Assembly (NCBI GenBank): GCA_963575745.1
Contig: CAUYUJ010009402.1
Span: forward strand, 208,456 to 253,644
Origin: Prorocentrum cordatum
Lineage: Eukaryota; Sar; Dinophyceae; Prorocentrales; Prorocentraceae
Length of the DNA: 45,189 bases
Reading direction: 5' to 3'
Numbering within the stretch: position 1 is the stretch's first letter; each line of letters opens with the position of its first letter. The translations under genes and the position numbers were made by a program. Below, in pieces: positions 1 through 9,345 of the stretch. The notes under the pieces were generated by a model. That model had not been told where the DNA came from, searched no databases, and worked only from the letters and a program-made list of their open reading frames with translations.

Positions 1-830
1 AAAACGTCAACATGGCGTTCCGAGGCCCTTATCGCGCATCCGTGCCATCTTGGTCGAGTGTACCGGTCGGGCGGTTAGCGGGTCGGAGTACGACAGCTCG
101 TACGTGTCTGCATTTCGGCGCTGTCTGTGCCCGTGTCCCTGCCCGCGCCTGCCCTGCATCAGCCTGCACCAGTCTGCGCCTGTCTCTGTGCCCGCCTGAG
201 CCTGCCTGTGTCTGCGGGAGGTCTGCCTGTGTCGTGTCAGCCCGTCCGTGCAATACGGCGGCGGCATTGAATAAGGAACGTCTCCCTGGGGCCCAGACCC
301 TGGTGCATTCCTTACTGCTTCAAGGCGAGCTGGGTGGCCCACGTGTGGCCGCCCATGGGTCGCGAGACCCTGGGTCCCTCATCGAAGGCATCCTTATCTA
401 AAACCTCCACCGTCATTTCTGTGGCGTCCAGCCGCGTTTTGGTCATCCTGGCAGGGGGGGCGACGAGCGTAGGACCCGAGGCGGGGACCGGCCTTGCCTG
501 GGGCTTCGCAGAGACGGCCCCCGCGCAGGCTGGCCTCATCCAGCCTTCCAGGTAATCAGTCTAGGGTCGTCTCAGCACCTGAGTTTGCCCATCGCAGGTC
601 GGCTCGCGGGTTGTTCCCGGTTCGCCTGGCGACTCTTCAAAACGCATGGTTGTGGAGGACGCGTTGTGTGGAGTTCGCTGGCTTGTGTGGGAAAAAGGTT
701 GCTTCAGCACATCCGCGCCACCTCTGGCCGTGCTGCTGGGGGCGCTCCGCGCCCCAGGGCTGAGGCGCCGACTGCCTCTGGGGCGCTGCCCCTGGCGCGA
801 CCCGGAGCTCTGCCAGGTCCGGACAAGGGA
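1..830. other. GC-rich stretch without a recognised gene
   Basis: Several overlapping open frames occur on both strands, but none shows a domain or a convincing start. Bases 110-250 are a loose repeat of CTGCC/CTGTG words, which explains the open frames there. Nothing else is seen. Confidence 0.5.
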
Positions 831-839
831 GGCAGGGTC

Positions 840-1002
840 ACCACCCACCAAACCACCCCAACCCAACCCGAAGGCTCAGATTTACCCTCGATTTCTAGTG
901 GGGGGGGGTCCGGGAACATCGAAAAAACACATATGGAACCCATACCCCCCCCAACCCGAAATTCGGGTCTTCGGGTTGGGTTGGGGTGGTCTGGTAGGTA
1001 GT
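840..1002. repeat. Foldback element with ~34-bp inverted arms
   Basis: The left arm at 840-873 and the right arm at 969-1002 are reverse complements at about 31 of 34 positions; both contain the word CCACCCCAACCCAACCCGAA or its complement. The ~95-bp loop carries a G run and a short AT-rich patch. The structure would form a strong hairpin. No protein or recognisable terminal signature is seen, so whether it is a small non-autonomous transposon or a local inverted duplication is open. Confidence 0.75.
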
Positions 1003-1012
1003 CAGGGTCGCC

Positions 1013-3190
1013 TACCGTCCGATTCGATGCGCCCGCTGGGGCCGGGATCCCAAGTTGATCCGGATCGGCTCGATCCACCGGCATCGGTTTGGGCCAGGCG
1101 GAGCTGGCGCGGCGATCCGAGTTCGAGGTGTGATCTGGGAGGGAGGTTGGCGATCCGAGACGGTTCCGCGATTCGTTCCCGGCCAGGCCAGGCAGGGGAG
1201 GAAAGGGCTGGAGAAGCAGGATCTCATGGGCACCGCTCTTTTATCCCTCGGCGATAGCTGGCGTGACGGGGGGGGGAGGGATGGGGGGAGGGGGCTGGTC
1301 ACGTCACTGTTCGAGCCAGCGCCGTTTAGGCATGCGCAGCCATTTCCCACACGGTGCCAGCGCGAATCGTGATTTGAAGAGGGTGGAGGGACAGGCAAGC
1401 TGGGGCGGGGCCGATCGTGCGTTGTCGCGAATGATAAACATGTGCCTAAGGGAACTCGGGGAGGGGCGAGGGCGCATGCGTGGCCCGAAGGTGCGCCACA
1501 GGGGCGTCGCGCACAAGCTGCGCTCCGAGCTCGCAGAGGCCGAGGCGCCCGCTCTCGCGCTCCGACCCTCGTCCTCCCCGCCTCTCTCGTCCTCGTCGCC
1601 CTCCTCGCCCTCCTCGTCCTCCTCGTCCTCCTCCTCACCTGTTGCCTCGGGGCACTCGGGCCTGGGCAGACGAGGGGCCAGGCTACCGCAGCGGCGCCGT
1701 CACGATCGGGGCGCCGTCGACCGCTGGCGCCCCTCGGGGGGCGCGTGGGCACGCCGCGGCCGGGTCTCGTCGGCTCTGCCGGCCCCGCGGGGCGGGGGCC
1801 GCCCGCGGCGCTCGCGCCCGCGGAGTGCGCGGGCGGCGCCCCGTCGTGGAACGGCGCCTCGCTGGGGGGGGGGGGGCAGCGGGGCCGCTGTTGCGCGGCT
1901 CGCTGCGCAGCGCCTCGCGCAGCTTTCGAAGCCCCTCGTCTGACGGGAGCCTTGCCGGGCGCCCGACGACGCCCAGTCCCGACGACGCCGCTGTTCAATT
2001 TTTCTGACCGGCCGCCTATAATATTGCTTCTGGCCACACGGGCAAGAATTCTGTAGGGACCAGACGCAGCCAACCCCGTCACCCGGGGGCTCAAAGGGCG
2101 CGGCACTGAACAACAGCTTGCCCGCCGCAGAACCGCAGGACCGAATGCAAACCTGGCGCCGTCGACACATGCGCCTGGGCGTCTTCCATGGCGGCCACCG
2201 CCGCGCGGCCGTCGCGCTCTCCTCCTGCGTGTGCCCGAAGCAACCTACTGCCATCGACCCTCGCGAACAGGCTCCTGCCCCTCACCTCGGCACCCATTTA
2301 TTTTGAGGCCGTGCGCCTGCTGGCAAATGGCCCCCGGCTGCCGCAGCCACACGCCGCAACCATACGCGCCATCGGACCCACCAGGGCCCATGCTCAGACG
2401 TGTCCCGCTGCGCGGCGAAGAGCCGAGAGGATGCTACTCTTGCCCCTGCGACTTCCAGAGCTGCGCCCCGACGCCCGCGCCTTTGCGCTTGCGGGGAAAA
2501 GCACACCGCGCAGGGAACCCGAGGGTGGTGAACATGCTGAAATGCAGCGGCACCCTAGGTGTTGAGCGTGGCGCTCCCGAGAGCGTCGGCTGCACAAAGA
2601 TGCAGGCGTTGGAGAACAGCGGCGCGCCGCCTGGCTCGCAGGATCGTGGGCTGAACGCCATGGGGCCCCAGCCGAGCTGAAATACGGCAGGAGACGCCGT
2701 GGCAGGTCTTTGAGCTCTGGCGCTGAGCCTCGCTGATCTCCACAAGGTCGGAGGAGTTGCGGCTGGTGTTGCTGAAAGGCGCGCCGATTTGGGTTTAGGC
2801 CAGATCGGGGGCCCCAGAGGAGCGCAGTACCCCCGCGTTCTCCGTCGACTTTGAGCCTGCCTTCTCGGGCGCACATGCGAATGGGCATTCGCTCGCCGCC
2901 CAGCATCCCTCCCAAGCTGAACGGTGCGAGGTTCCCGCGCGTGCTGCTGTGCAGGGGCCCAGGCGGACTGGAGAGGAGGCGCGCTGTCGCCGTCCACGCT
3001 CGGGAGGTCGAACATTCGGGCACGGACGTTCGGCTAATGATCCTCCTCGTCATCCTCCTACCACCTGCCCTCCACCGCCCAGCCCTCGCCACCCCAGCTC
3101 GAGGATTCCAAGCTCGATGCAGGAGTTAACGAGTAATGTATCGAAGCTGCGAACTGCGAACCACCGCCGCACCCCTGCGTTTTGGAAGCA
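1013..3190. other. GC-rich region, no recognised gene
   Basis: About 2.2 kb of GC-rich sequence with many overlapping open frames on both strands, none with a recognisable domain. A CTCGTC/CTC-rich microsatellite lies at about 1570-1640 and a G run at 1864-1876. An undetected host exon cannot be excluded, because dinoflagellate genes are often split by many introns, but nothing supports one. Confidence 0.4.
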
Positions 3191-3199
3191 CCTATGTGG

Positions 3200-3450
3200 C
3201 ATCGAGAGAGCGGATGAGGAGGAAGAGGAGAAGGAGGAGGAGAAGCAGGAGCAGGAGGAGGAGAAGGGGCAAGGGAAGGGGGAGGTTGAGGAGGAGAAGG
3301 AGGAGGAGGAGGAGTAGGAGGAGGAGGAGGAGGAGGAGGAGGAGAGGAGGAGGAGGAGTTGGAGGAGGAGGAGGAGGAGGAGGAGGAGGATGGGGAGGAG
3401 GAGAAGGAGGGAGGAGGAGGAGGAGGAGGAGGAGGAGGAGGAGGTTGGGG
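3200..3450. repeat. (GGA)n-type polypurine array
   Basis: Almost pure purine on the + strand with GGA/GAGGA units. It produces poly-Glu, poly-Arg and poly-Gly open frames and their proline, serine and leucine complements, which are artefacts. The array ends where the inverted-repeat element at 3457 begins. Confidence 0.9.
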
Positions 3451-3456
3451 ATGTCT

Positions 3457-3662
3457 AGGCCTCCTCGATGGGGTCGGAGTAGATGGGGTCGGGGGATCGC
3501 GCTGCATCGGCGATGCATCGCCGATGCGGCTCGAGGTCCATCCCGATTACCTTCACGTTGACGTCGCCGATGCATCGCCGTCGTTGCCGGTGCATCGCCG
3601 ATGCATCGGCGACGTGGCGCGATCCTCCGACCTCATCTACTCGGACCCCGTCTAGGAGGCCT
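3457..3662. mobile_element. ~206-bp foldback element inside a polypurine array
   Basis: The outer 29 bases (3457-3485, starting AGGCCTCCT) match the reverse complement of 3634-3662 at about 25 or more positions. The pairing continues inward through GGTCGG-GGATCGCGC and GATGCATCGG words to arms of about 70 bp. The centre contains further self-complementary GATGCATC words. Polypurine sequence lies on both sides (3200-3450 and 3664-3760), as if the element had inserted into one array. No coding capacity. It is MITE-like in size, but no target-site duplication was confirmed. Confidence 0.75.
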
Positions 3663-3663
3663 C

Positions 3664-3760
3664 TAGGATGGGGAGGAGGAGGAGGAGGAGCAGGAGCAGG
3701 AGGAGGAAGAGGAGGAGGAGGAGTAGAAGGATAATGAGGTTACTGAGGACGAGGAGGTGG
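3664..3760. repeat. (GGA)n-type polypurine array
   Basis: GGAGGAGGA-type purine sequence, probably the other half of the array at 3200-3450 that the foldback element interrupts. Confidence 0.85.
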
Positions 3761-3901
3761 AGGTGGAGGCCTCTTAGAGGTCCTCTTGAAGCTCTTTTAA
3801 GGGGCCTCCTGGCGGGCTTCCTGGAGCCTCGGAGGGGCGTCGCGTGGCCCCCTGTTGCCTCGTTGGTGGCCTCTCGAGGGCCTTCTGGGGTTTCTTGCTT
3901 G

Positions 3902-4168
3902 GCATCGCTCGGACGTGTGCCTTGTTATTCTCGGTGAGGACCATCGAGGAGCATCCTGAATCATCGAGCACAAGAGAACCCGCATAATACCGACCACTGC
4001 ACGGGCAATGGACGTCCGAGCGATGGCAAGCTCGGGGGCTCGGACGTGTTTTTGTTTTCTTTCGGCGAGGCCCATCGAGCAGCATCCTGGATCATCGAAC
4101 ACAGAAGAACACGAACAAAGCCGACGAATGCACGGGGAATAGACGTCCGAGCGATGGCAAGCTTGGGG
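3902..4168. repeat. 131-bp tandem duplication with inverted ends
   Basis: A unit beginning GCTCGGACGTGT at 3907 is repeated at 4038 (period 131 bp), with clear but imperfect identity throughout. In the first unit the left end (GCATCGCTCGGACGT at 3902) is the inverted complement of its right end (ACGTCCGAGCGATGGC, ending about 4028), so a unit looks like a ~127-bp terminal-inverted-repeat element that was duplicated in tandem. No coding capacity. Confidence 0.7.
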
Positions 4169-4179
4169 GCCTCTCGTGC

Positions 4180-4670
4180 CGTCCAAAAGCGTCCTTGGTC
4201 CGTTCGACGCCTTCGGCTGCCGTCTTGGGCTGGCTGCCTGGGCACTCCTTGTGCACTTTCGGGCCGTCTTGGGGGACTCTTGGCCCGGCTTTGGGGCCGT
4301 CCTGGGGCCTCTTTGGGGCCGTCCTGGAGCCATCTTAACCCGTCTTGAAGCTATCTTGGGGGTTTGATGGTCCGTCTTCGGCTGTCGGAGATTCGAAAAG
4401 GATAAGGCGAGAACGCGCAAATACTTAAAACATCAATCATTTGGGCCTTTTCGGGATCTCCCAGAGGGCTTCTTGGAGCCTTTTGGAGGTGTCTTGGGGG
4501 CCTCTTGGGCCACCTTGGGGCCATTTTTGGCAGTCTTGGACCAAGCTTGATCCGTTTTGGGCCAGATTTGAGTCACTTTGGCTGTCTTTGAGGCCACCGT
4601 GGACCGTCTTGGAGGCCGCCTTGGCTTTCTTGGAGGCTTCTTGGGGCCATCTTGGGCGGAAGCGCAAATG
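4180..4670. repeat. CTTGGGGCC-type degenerate repeat, block 1
   Basis: Two runs (about 4180-4370 and 4440-4660) of a loose 10-15 bp unit, roughly TCTTGGGGCCGTCTTGGGCC with many variants. The same repeat recurs at 41330-41880 and 43310-43985, and in inverted orientation at 11260-11420. A 70-bp non-repeat stretch separates the two runs here. Confidence 0.8.
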
Positions 4671-4679
4671 CAGGACATA

Positions 4680-5285
4680 GCTTCCAGTGGACTGGCGTGA
4701 CGAGCACGAGGCCACCGGGAAACATTTGGAAACGCTCAGACTGTTGGTACGCCAACGACCCCTCTTACAGGCAACAGGGATCGTATGTGGCGGCGGGCCG
4801 GAGGCGCCTACGGCGAACCTCCGCCGCCCCCTGTCGTGTAGAAGCGCCCGTGCGGCCAAAACGTTGGGCCAGAGTCTGGCCAGATTGCTGAACCGTGCGT
4901 TGCCCCAGCCGCCGTGGAACCTCCTGGGGGACACCCCTGGGAGCACCGTCGAAACCGAGAGTAAGGACCACGGCTTCCCAGGGATGCCCTTGGCACCCTC
5001 GCCTCCTCGGCCATGTCGGTCCGTCCTCAGCCACAATCGAGGGCCAGCCCCGCTTGACAAGCTTCGGCACGGGGGTCCGAGCACCATTGCTGCGGTGGGG
5101 GCGTTCGTTGAAGGAACGTGCCCAGGAGGCTTCGGACCCTGGAGGGTTCCTTCTCTGATGAGGGCAGCGGCGATGTCCATGGCCGATCCACGATTGGAGC
5201 TCCACTGGCTCCCATTGGCTAGTGAGTGGTCTCAGTTTTTGAGGCCTCTCTTTGAATCAGGTTTCTGGGTCAAAACCATTACTTA
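4680..5285. other. Unassigned region, open frames on both strands
   Basis: Open frames of up to ~200 codons run on both strands between the CTTGGGGCC block and the TCTATTAG cluster. The + frame (4687-5286) lacks a good ATG near its start; a minus frame has an ATG at 5180 but reads into the repeat block. Neither matches a family I recognise, and high GC alone can keep such frames open. No gene is called. Confidence 0.3.
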
Positions 5286-5640
5286 ATCTATTAGTTTGGG
5301 GTCGCGACACCACCTCCAAATCTACTAGTTTGGGTCTCACATCTATTATAGTAGATTTGAAAAAAAAACCTTCCCACATCTATTAGTTTGGGTGCGCGAA
5401 ACCACACCCAAATATTCTAGTTTGGGCTTCAAATCTGTTATAGTAGACTTGGGGGGAAAAACCTTCCCACGTCTACTAGTTTGGGCGCACGAAACCACAC
5501 CCAAATCTATTAGAATGGGCCTCAAATCTATTATAGTAGATCCGACTAACCGTCCCAAATCTATTAGTTTGCGTGCGCAGAACCACCCCCAAATCTATTA
5601 GCTTGGGCTTCAAATCTACTATAGTAGTTTTTCCCAACCA
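5286..5640 (+). repeat. TCTATTAG family, cluster 1 (~90-bp units)
   Basis: About four copies of a ~90-bp unit. Each contains a word like ATCTATTAGTTTGGGTGCGC, a second AATCTATTAGTTTGGG word, and a hairpin word of the form ATCTATTATAGTAGAT. Matching points fall at about 5375, 5468 and 5556. The hairpin words are nearly perfect palindromes. The cluster is AT-richer than its surroundings and leads directly into the 90-bp array at 5738. Confidence 0.85.
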
Positions 5641-5737
5641 TCCTGTGGTGTTGGGTCCTCGTTTTGAAGAGACGGTGCCCCGCGTTCTCCTTCCTTCCTC
5701 CCGCTGCCTCCTCCCCCCTCCCATCATCATCATCATC

Positions 5738-6660
5738 AACACCCATTTCGGCACACCCCTCACACGTTTCGTGGCTCCATAGGGAGCTCCACCGAAGGCC
5801 CCAGTGCCCGCGGCCGCATGCGTCCCCCACACCCATTTCGGCACACCCCTCACACGTTTCGTGGCTCCATAGGGAGCTCCACCGAAGGCCCCAGTGCCCG
5901 CGGCCGCATGCGTCCCCCACACCCATTTCGGCACACCCCTCACACGTTTCGTGGCTCCATAGGGAGCTCCACCGAAGGCCCCAGTGCCCGCGGCCGCATG
6001 CGTCCCCCACACCCATTTCGGCACACCCCTCACACGTTTCGTGGCTCCATAGGGAGCTCCACCGAAGGCCCCAGTGCCCGCGGCCGCATGCGTCCCCCAC
6101 ACCCATTTCGGCACACCCCTCACACGTTTCGTGGCTCCATAGGGAGCTCCACCGAAGGCCCCAGTGCCCGCGGCCGCATGCGTCCCCCACACCCATTTCG
6201 GCACACCCCTCACACGTTTCGTGGCTCCATAGGGAGCTCCACCGAAGGCCCCAGTGCCCGCGGCCGCATGCGTCCCCCACACCCATTCGGCACACCCCTC
6301 ACACGTTTCGTGGCTCCATAGGGAGCTCCACCGAAGGCCCCAGTGCCCGCGGCCGCATGCGTCCCCCACACCCATTTCGGCACACCCCTCACACGTTTCG
6401 TGGCTCCATAGGGAGCTCCACCGAAGGCCCCAGTGCCCGCGGCCGCATGCGTCCCCCACACCCATTTCGGCACACCCCTCACACGTTTCGTGGCTCCATA
6501 GGGAGCTCCACCGAAGGCCCCAGTGCCCGCGGCCGCATGCGTCCCCCACACCCATTTCGGCACACCCCTCACACGTTTCGTGGCTCCATAGGGAGCTCCA
6601 CCGAAGGCCTCAGTGCCGCCGCCCGCATGCGTCACCCCCACCCATTTCGGCACACCCCCC
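5738..6660 (+). repeat. 90-bp tandem array, ten near-identical copies
   Basis: The word GTGGCTCCATAGGGAGCTCC starts at 5771, 5861, 5951, 6041, 6131, 6221 and then, one base early, at 6310, 6400, 6490 and 6580. The period is 90 bp except for one unit that lacks a T near 6287. Most copies are identical; the last diverges from about 6609 and a partial unit follows. Because 90 is a multiple of three, every frame without a stop in one unit stays open through the array, giving false proteins on both strands; the one-base deletion shifts them all. Each unit can fold a hairpin (TTCGTGG with CCACCGAA). Near-identity indicates recent amplification or homogenisation. Confidence 0.95.
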
Positions 6661-6871
6661 GCATTTCTGCACGGCAGGGTCATCACCACGGTGGCGTGCC
6701 AGGGGCGCACCTTGCGCGAAGGCGACGGGGCGGGGGAACGGCGCTCCGGGGGCGGCCAGACCTCCGGGGCGCGAGCAGTCCGCGGCCAGACCATCTCTCG
6801 GTCCTGTGGACTCTCGCCCTGGGCCGTCGGCTGCCCGGCGCGCTGCTCCCTCGGTCGACGTCGCCCAGGCG

Positions 6872-7143
6872 TGATCCTGGATTGCGGCCGCCACGAGGTA
6901 GGGAACGGCAAGAAGGAGGACGACGACTGGTGGCTGGAGCTCTACGTGCTGCTCTCGCGCGCCACGCGCCACGAGGACCTCCTGCTCATGCGGGCGCCGC
7001 GCATCGAGTTCTTCCTGGCAGGGCCGCCGCAGGGCTTGCGGAAGCAGCTGGAGCTGTTTGCGGCGCGCACGAAGCGGTGCAGGAGGGAAGCGACGGCCCT
7101 CGCCAGGGAGCTCGGCTTCACCGAGTTCATCCGCGAGGCCTGA
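6872..7143 (+). pseudogene. PIF1-like helicase, C-terminal fragment
   Basis: The last ~90 codons of a superfamily 1B (PIF1/RecD-type) DNA helicase. The frame reads into a WWLELYVLLSRATRHEDLLL segment, which matches the family's motif VI region (Y-V-x-LSR-x-T followed by hydrophobic residues), then RAP, GPP and a basic helical tail ending at the TGA at 7141-7143. PIF1-type helicases unwind DNA 5' to 3' using ATP; dinoflagellates carry many copies, some in mobile elements. Motifs I-V, including the Walker A lysine, are absent: upstream lies only the 90-bp array. The boundary at 6872 is where similarity begins; it follows CCCAG, so an intron acceptor is possible and this could be a last exon rather than a dead fragment. 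Family assignment is from motif memory. Confidence 0.6.
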
Positions 7144-7199
7144 CCTGAGGAGCGTCTCCCCCGAGCCGCGCCTTCTCTCGACTGCCCGACTAATTGTTT

Positions 7200-7470
7200 G
7201 GCCTCGCGCCGCGGACGACCCGCGCGCGTCGCTGGGACCCTCTCGGGGCGACCAGCGCGCGTCGCGGGAACTCCGTGCTGCGGGGGGCCCGGCGCCTCGT
7301 TCGCCCGTCGTCGCTCTGCCCAGCGGTCAGAGACTTGCCCGCTATCAGCCAGCCAGTTAGCTAGTCAGCTCTCTCTGCTTCGCGCAGCGGACGACCCGCG
7401 CGCGTCGCTGGGACCCCGCCCGGGGCGACCAGCGCGCGTCGCGGGGACTCCGCGCTGCGCTGCGCCCGCA
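7200..7470. repeat. Direct duplication of a ~85-bp GC-rich unit
   Basis: The segment at about 7205-7285 is repeated at about 7380-7465, sharing GCGGACGACCCGCGCGCGTC and GGGGCGACCAGCGCGCGTCG. Each unit itself contains two GCGCGCGTCGC words, so the structure is nested. It lies just after the helicase stop codon. Confidence 0.75.
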
Positions 7471-7796
7471 GCCTTGGATTTTGGAGTGCGCGGGCAAAGA
7501 GGAAGGAAAAGAAGAGCCGAAAGCGGGCGCGATCCTCGCAAGAGGCGTGCCGACATGGGCGTCGCGACGTGCGGACGCTGCCGTCGGGGTTCCCGCGGAA
7601 GCTGCCTGCGGCGGCCACGCCCAGTGTCACGTGTGTTCGGACAGGCATGCTCGACACTTACACTAGGCGGTTCCATGATCGCATTCATGCAAATATATTC
7701 ACTCGCGCGCAGACCCATTCATGCTCAGATTCCCTCGCGCTCTGACTCACCCGCGTTCTTTCTCTCGTAATCAGATCGATCGTATTCCTTTGCGTT

Positions 7797-7866
7797 GTGT
7801 GCCCCGCCACATTTCGGCACACCCCTCATGCGGTTCGTGGCCCCATAGGGAGCGCCACCGAAGAAG
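7797..7866 (+). repeat. Solitary diverged copy of the 90-bp unit
   Basis: Contains CATTTCGGCACACCCCTCA exactly as in the array at 5738-6660, then GTTCGTGGCCCCATAGGGAG and GCCACCGAAG. The hairpin arms are kept although several bases differ. It sits about 90 bp before TCTATTAG cluster 2. Confidence 0.85.
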
Positions 7867-7954
7867 ATACTCACAATTGCGATACTCACAACTGCATATG
7901 GTTGGGTCCTTCGCCAGGATATTTTTTTTTTAAAAAATCCCTTAATCTGGCGCG

Positions 7955-8165
7955 CGAAACCAAATCCAAATCCATTAGCTTGGGCCTCACATCTATTATA
8001 GTATATTTGAAAACGTACCTAAATCTACTAGTTTGGGTGCGCGAAACCACACCCAAATCTACGAGTTCGGGCCCCACTCAAATCTACGAGTTTGGGCGCG
8101 ACGGGCGCGAGCGCACTTATCCAAATCTATTAGTTTGAGCCTCGAACCTACAAGTTTGGGCGCGG
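7955..8165 (+). repeat. TCTATTAG family, cluster 2
   Basis: Contains the same words as cluster 1: ATCCATTAGCTTGGGC, ATCTATTATAGTATATTTG, ATCTACTAGTTTGGGTGCGC with CGAAACCAC after it, and shorter variants (ATCTACGAGTTTGGGCGCG). Same orientation as cluster 1. From about 8220 to 8345 the sequence becomes a CGACGACG-rich stretch with two CTAGGTCGCC words. Confidence 0.85.
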
Positions 8166-8354
8166 CTCTTCCTCGCCCCCTCTCCTTATCCGCCTTTCAA
8201 GCGGGGGTGCCGGCGCTTCCGCCCACGGAGCCGAGGTCGACGACGACGACGTCGCGGACGCCGACGGCGACGACGAAGCGGAAGAGGAAAACGATGATGC
8301 TAGGTCGCCGACGGCGACGACGACGAATACTAGGTCGCCCTAGAGCGCCCACAG

Positions 8355-8925
8355 AAAGGCGAACTAGAATCTAGTTCGTCATTCTGGTATCCCTGAAAAG
8401 GCCGCCAGACAAGGCGAACTAGATTCTAGTTCGCTTCTCTGGTGCCCCGCAAGAAGTCCGCTGGAACGGCGACCTCGATTCTAGGTATTCCCTCTGGTGC
8501 CCCCAGAAAGCCGCCAGAACGGCGAACTAGATTCTGGTTCGCCTTTCTGGCACCCCGAAGACTCCCACATAACGGCGAAGTATAATCTCGTTCGCCATTC
8601 TGGTGCCCCCAGAAAGCCAGCCGCCAGTATCCCAAGAACGCCCGCATAACGGCGAATTATAATCTAGTCCGTCGTTCTGCTGCCCCCAGAAGGCCGCGAA
8701 AACGGCGAACTAGATTCGAGTTCGTCCTACGGGTGCCCCGAAAGTACCCACATAACGGCGAACTATAATCTAGTTAGTCATTTTGGTGCCCCTGAAAAGC
8801 CGCCAGAACGGCGAACTAGATCCTAGTTCGCCCTTCTGCTAGCCCTTCTGCTACCCCGGGAACGCCCGCATAACGGCGAACTAGAGTCTAGTTCGTCGTT
8901 CCGGTGCCCCCGGAAGGCTAGTTCG
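8355..8925. repeat. Palindromic GGCGAACTAG array, ~10 units
   Basis: About ten copies of a 22-24 bp near-perfect palindrome (GGCGAACTAGA/TCTAGTTCGCC type), spaced 45-75 bp apart. Copies start near 8358, 8413, 8468, 8521, 8575, 8650, 8702, 8755, 8808 and 8873. Between them runs a semi-conserved linker such as TCTGGTGCCCCCAGAAAGCC, which can itself pair (CTGG with CCAG). Units are diverged, and some changes fall on both sides of the palindrome. No protein is encoded. Confidence 0.85.
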
Positions 8926-8934
8926 GGTGCGAAG

Positions 8935-9345
8935 AACCTCCCCGAATCTATTAGCTTGGGCCACGCATCGATCAGTTTGCGCGAAGGATGCGAAAATCTC
9001 GGGGTGCTCAAATCTATTAGATTCGGCATCAAATCTATTAGTTCTGCACGCGCAAATCTATTAGATCCGGCTCCAAATCTACTAGTTCGGGGTGCCCAAA
9101 TCTATTAGATTCGGCTCCAAATCTACTGGTTCGGGGTGCCCAAATCTATTAATTCGGGGTGCCCAAGTCTATGAGATTCAGCCCCACATGTATGAGTTTG
9201 GGGTGCCCAAGTAGTTACATTAGATCCGGCTCCAAGTTTATTTGTTCGGGATGCCCAAATCTACCCGATTCGACCCCAAATCTAATAGTTCGGGGTGCCC
9301 AAATCAATAAGATTCGGCCCCAAAACAACTAGTTCGGGGTGCCCA
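8935..9345 (+). repeat. TCTATTAG family, cluster 3 (~46-bp units)
   Basis: Eight or more units of the form CAAATCTATTAGATTCGGC followed by a second CAAATCTACTAG word and TTCGGGGTGCC. The AATCTATTAGATT core is palindromic around its middle base. The unit is shorter than in clusters 1 and 2 and the linker differs, so this is a related subfamily. The cluster ends where the copia gag frame begins. Confidence 0.85.

Noticed and set aside
1012-2106. 364-codon minus-strand frame
   Set aside because: Pro/Arg/Ser-rich, overlaps equally long frames on the other strand, and has no domain; consistent with high GC alone.
5664-7148. 494-codon frame through the 90-bp array
   Set aside because: A 90-bp period keeps frames open on both strands; the one-base deletion near 6287 shifts the reading and the frame ends in an unrelated frame of the helicase fragment.
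8355-8925. CRISPR-like array of palindromic repeats
   Set aside because: Linkers resemble each other rather than being unique spacers, units are diverged, no cas gene is near, and the DNA is eukaryotic.
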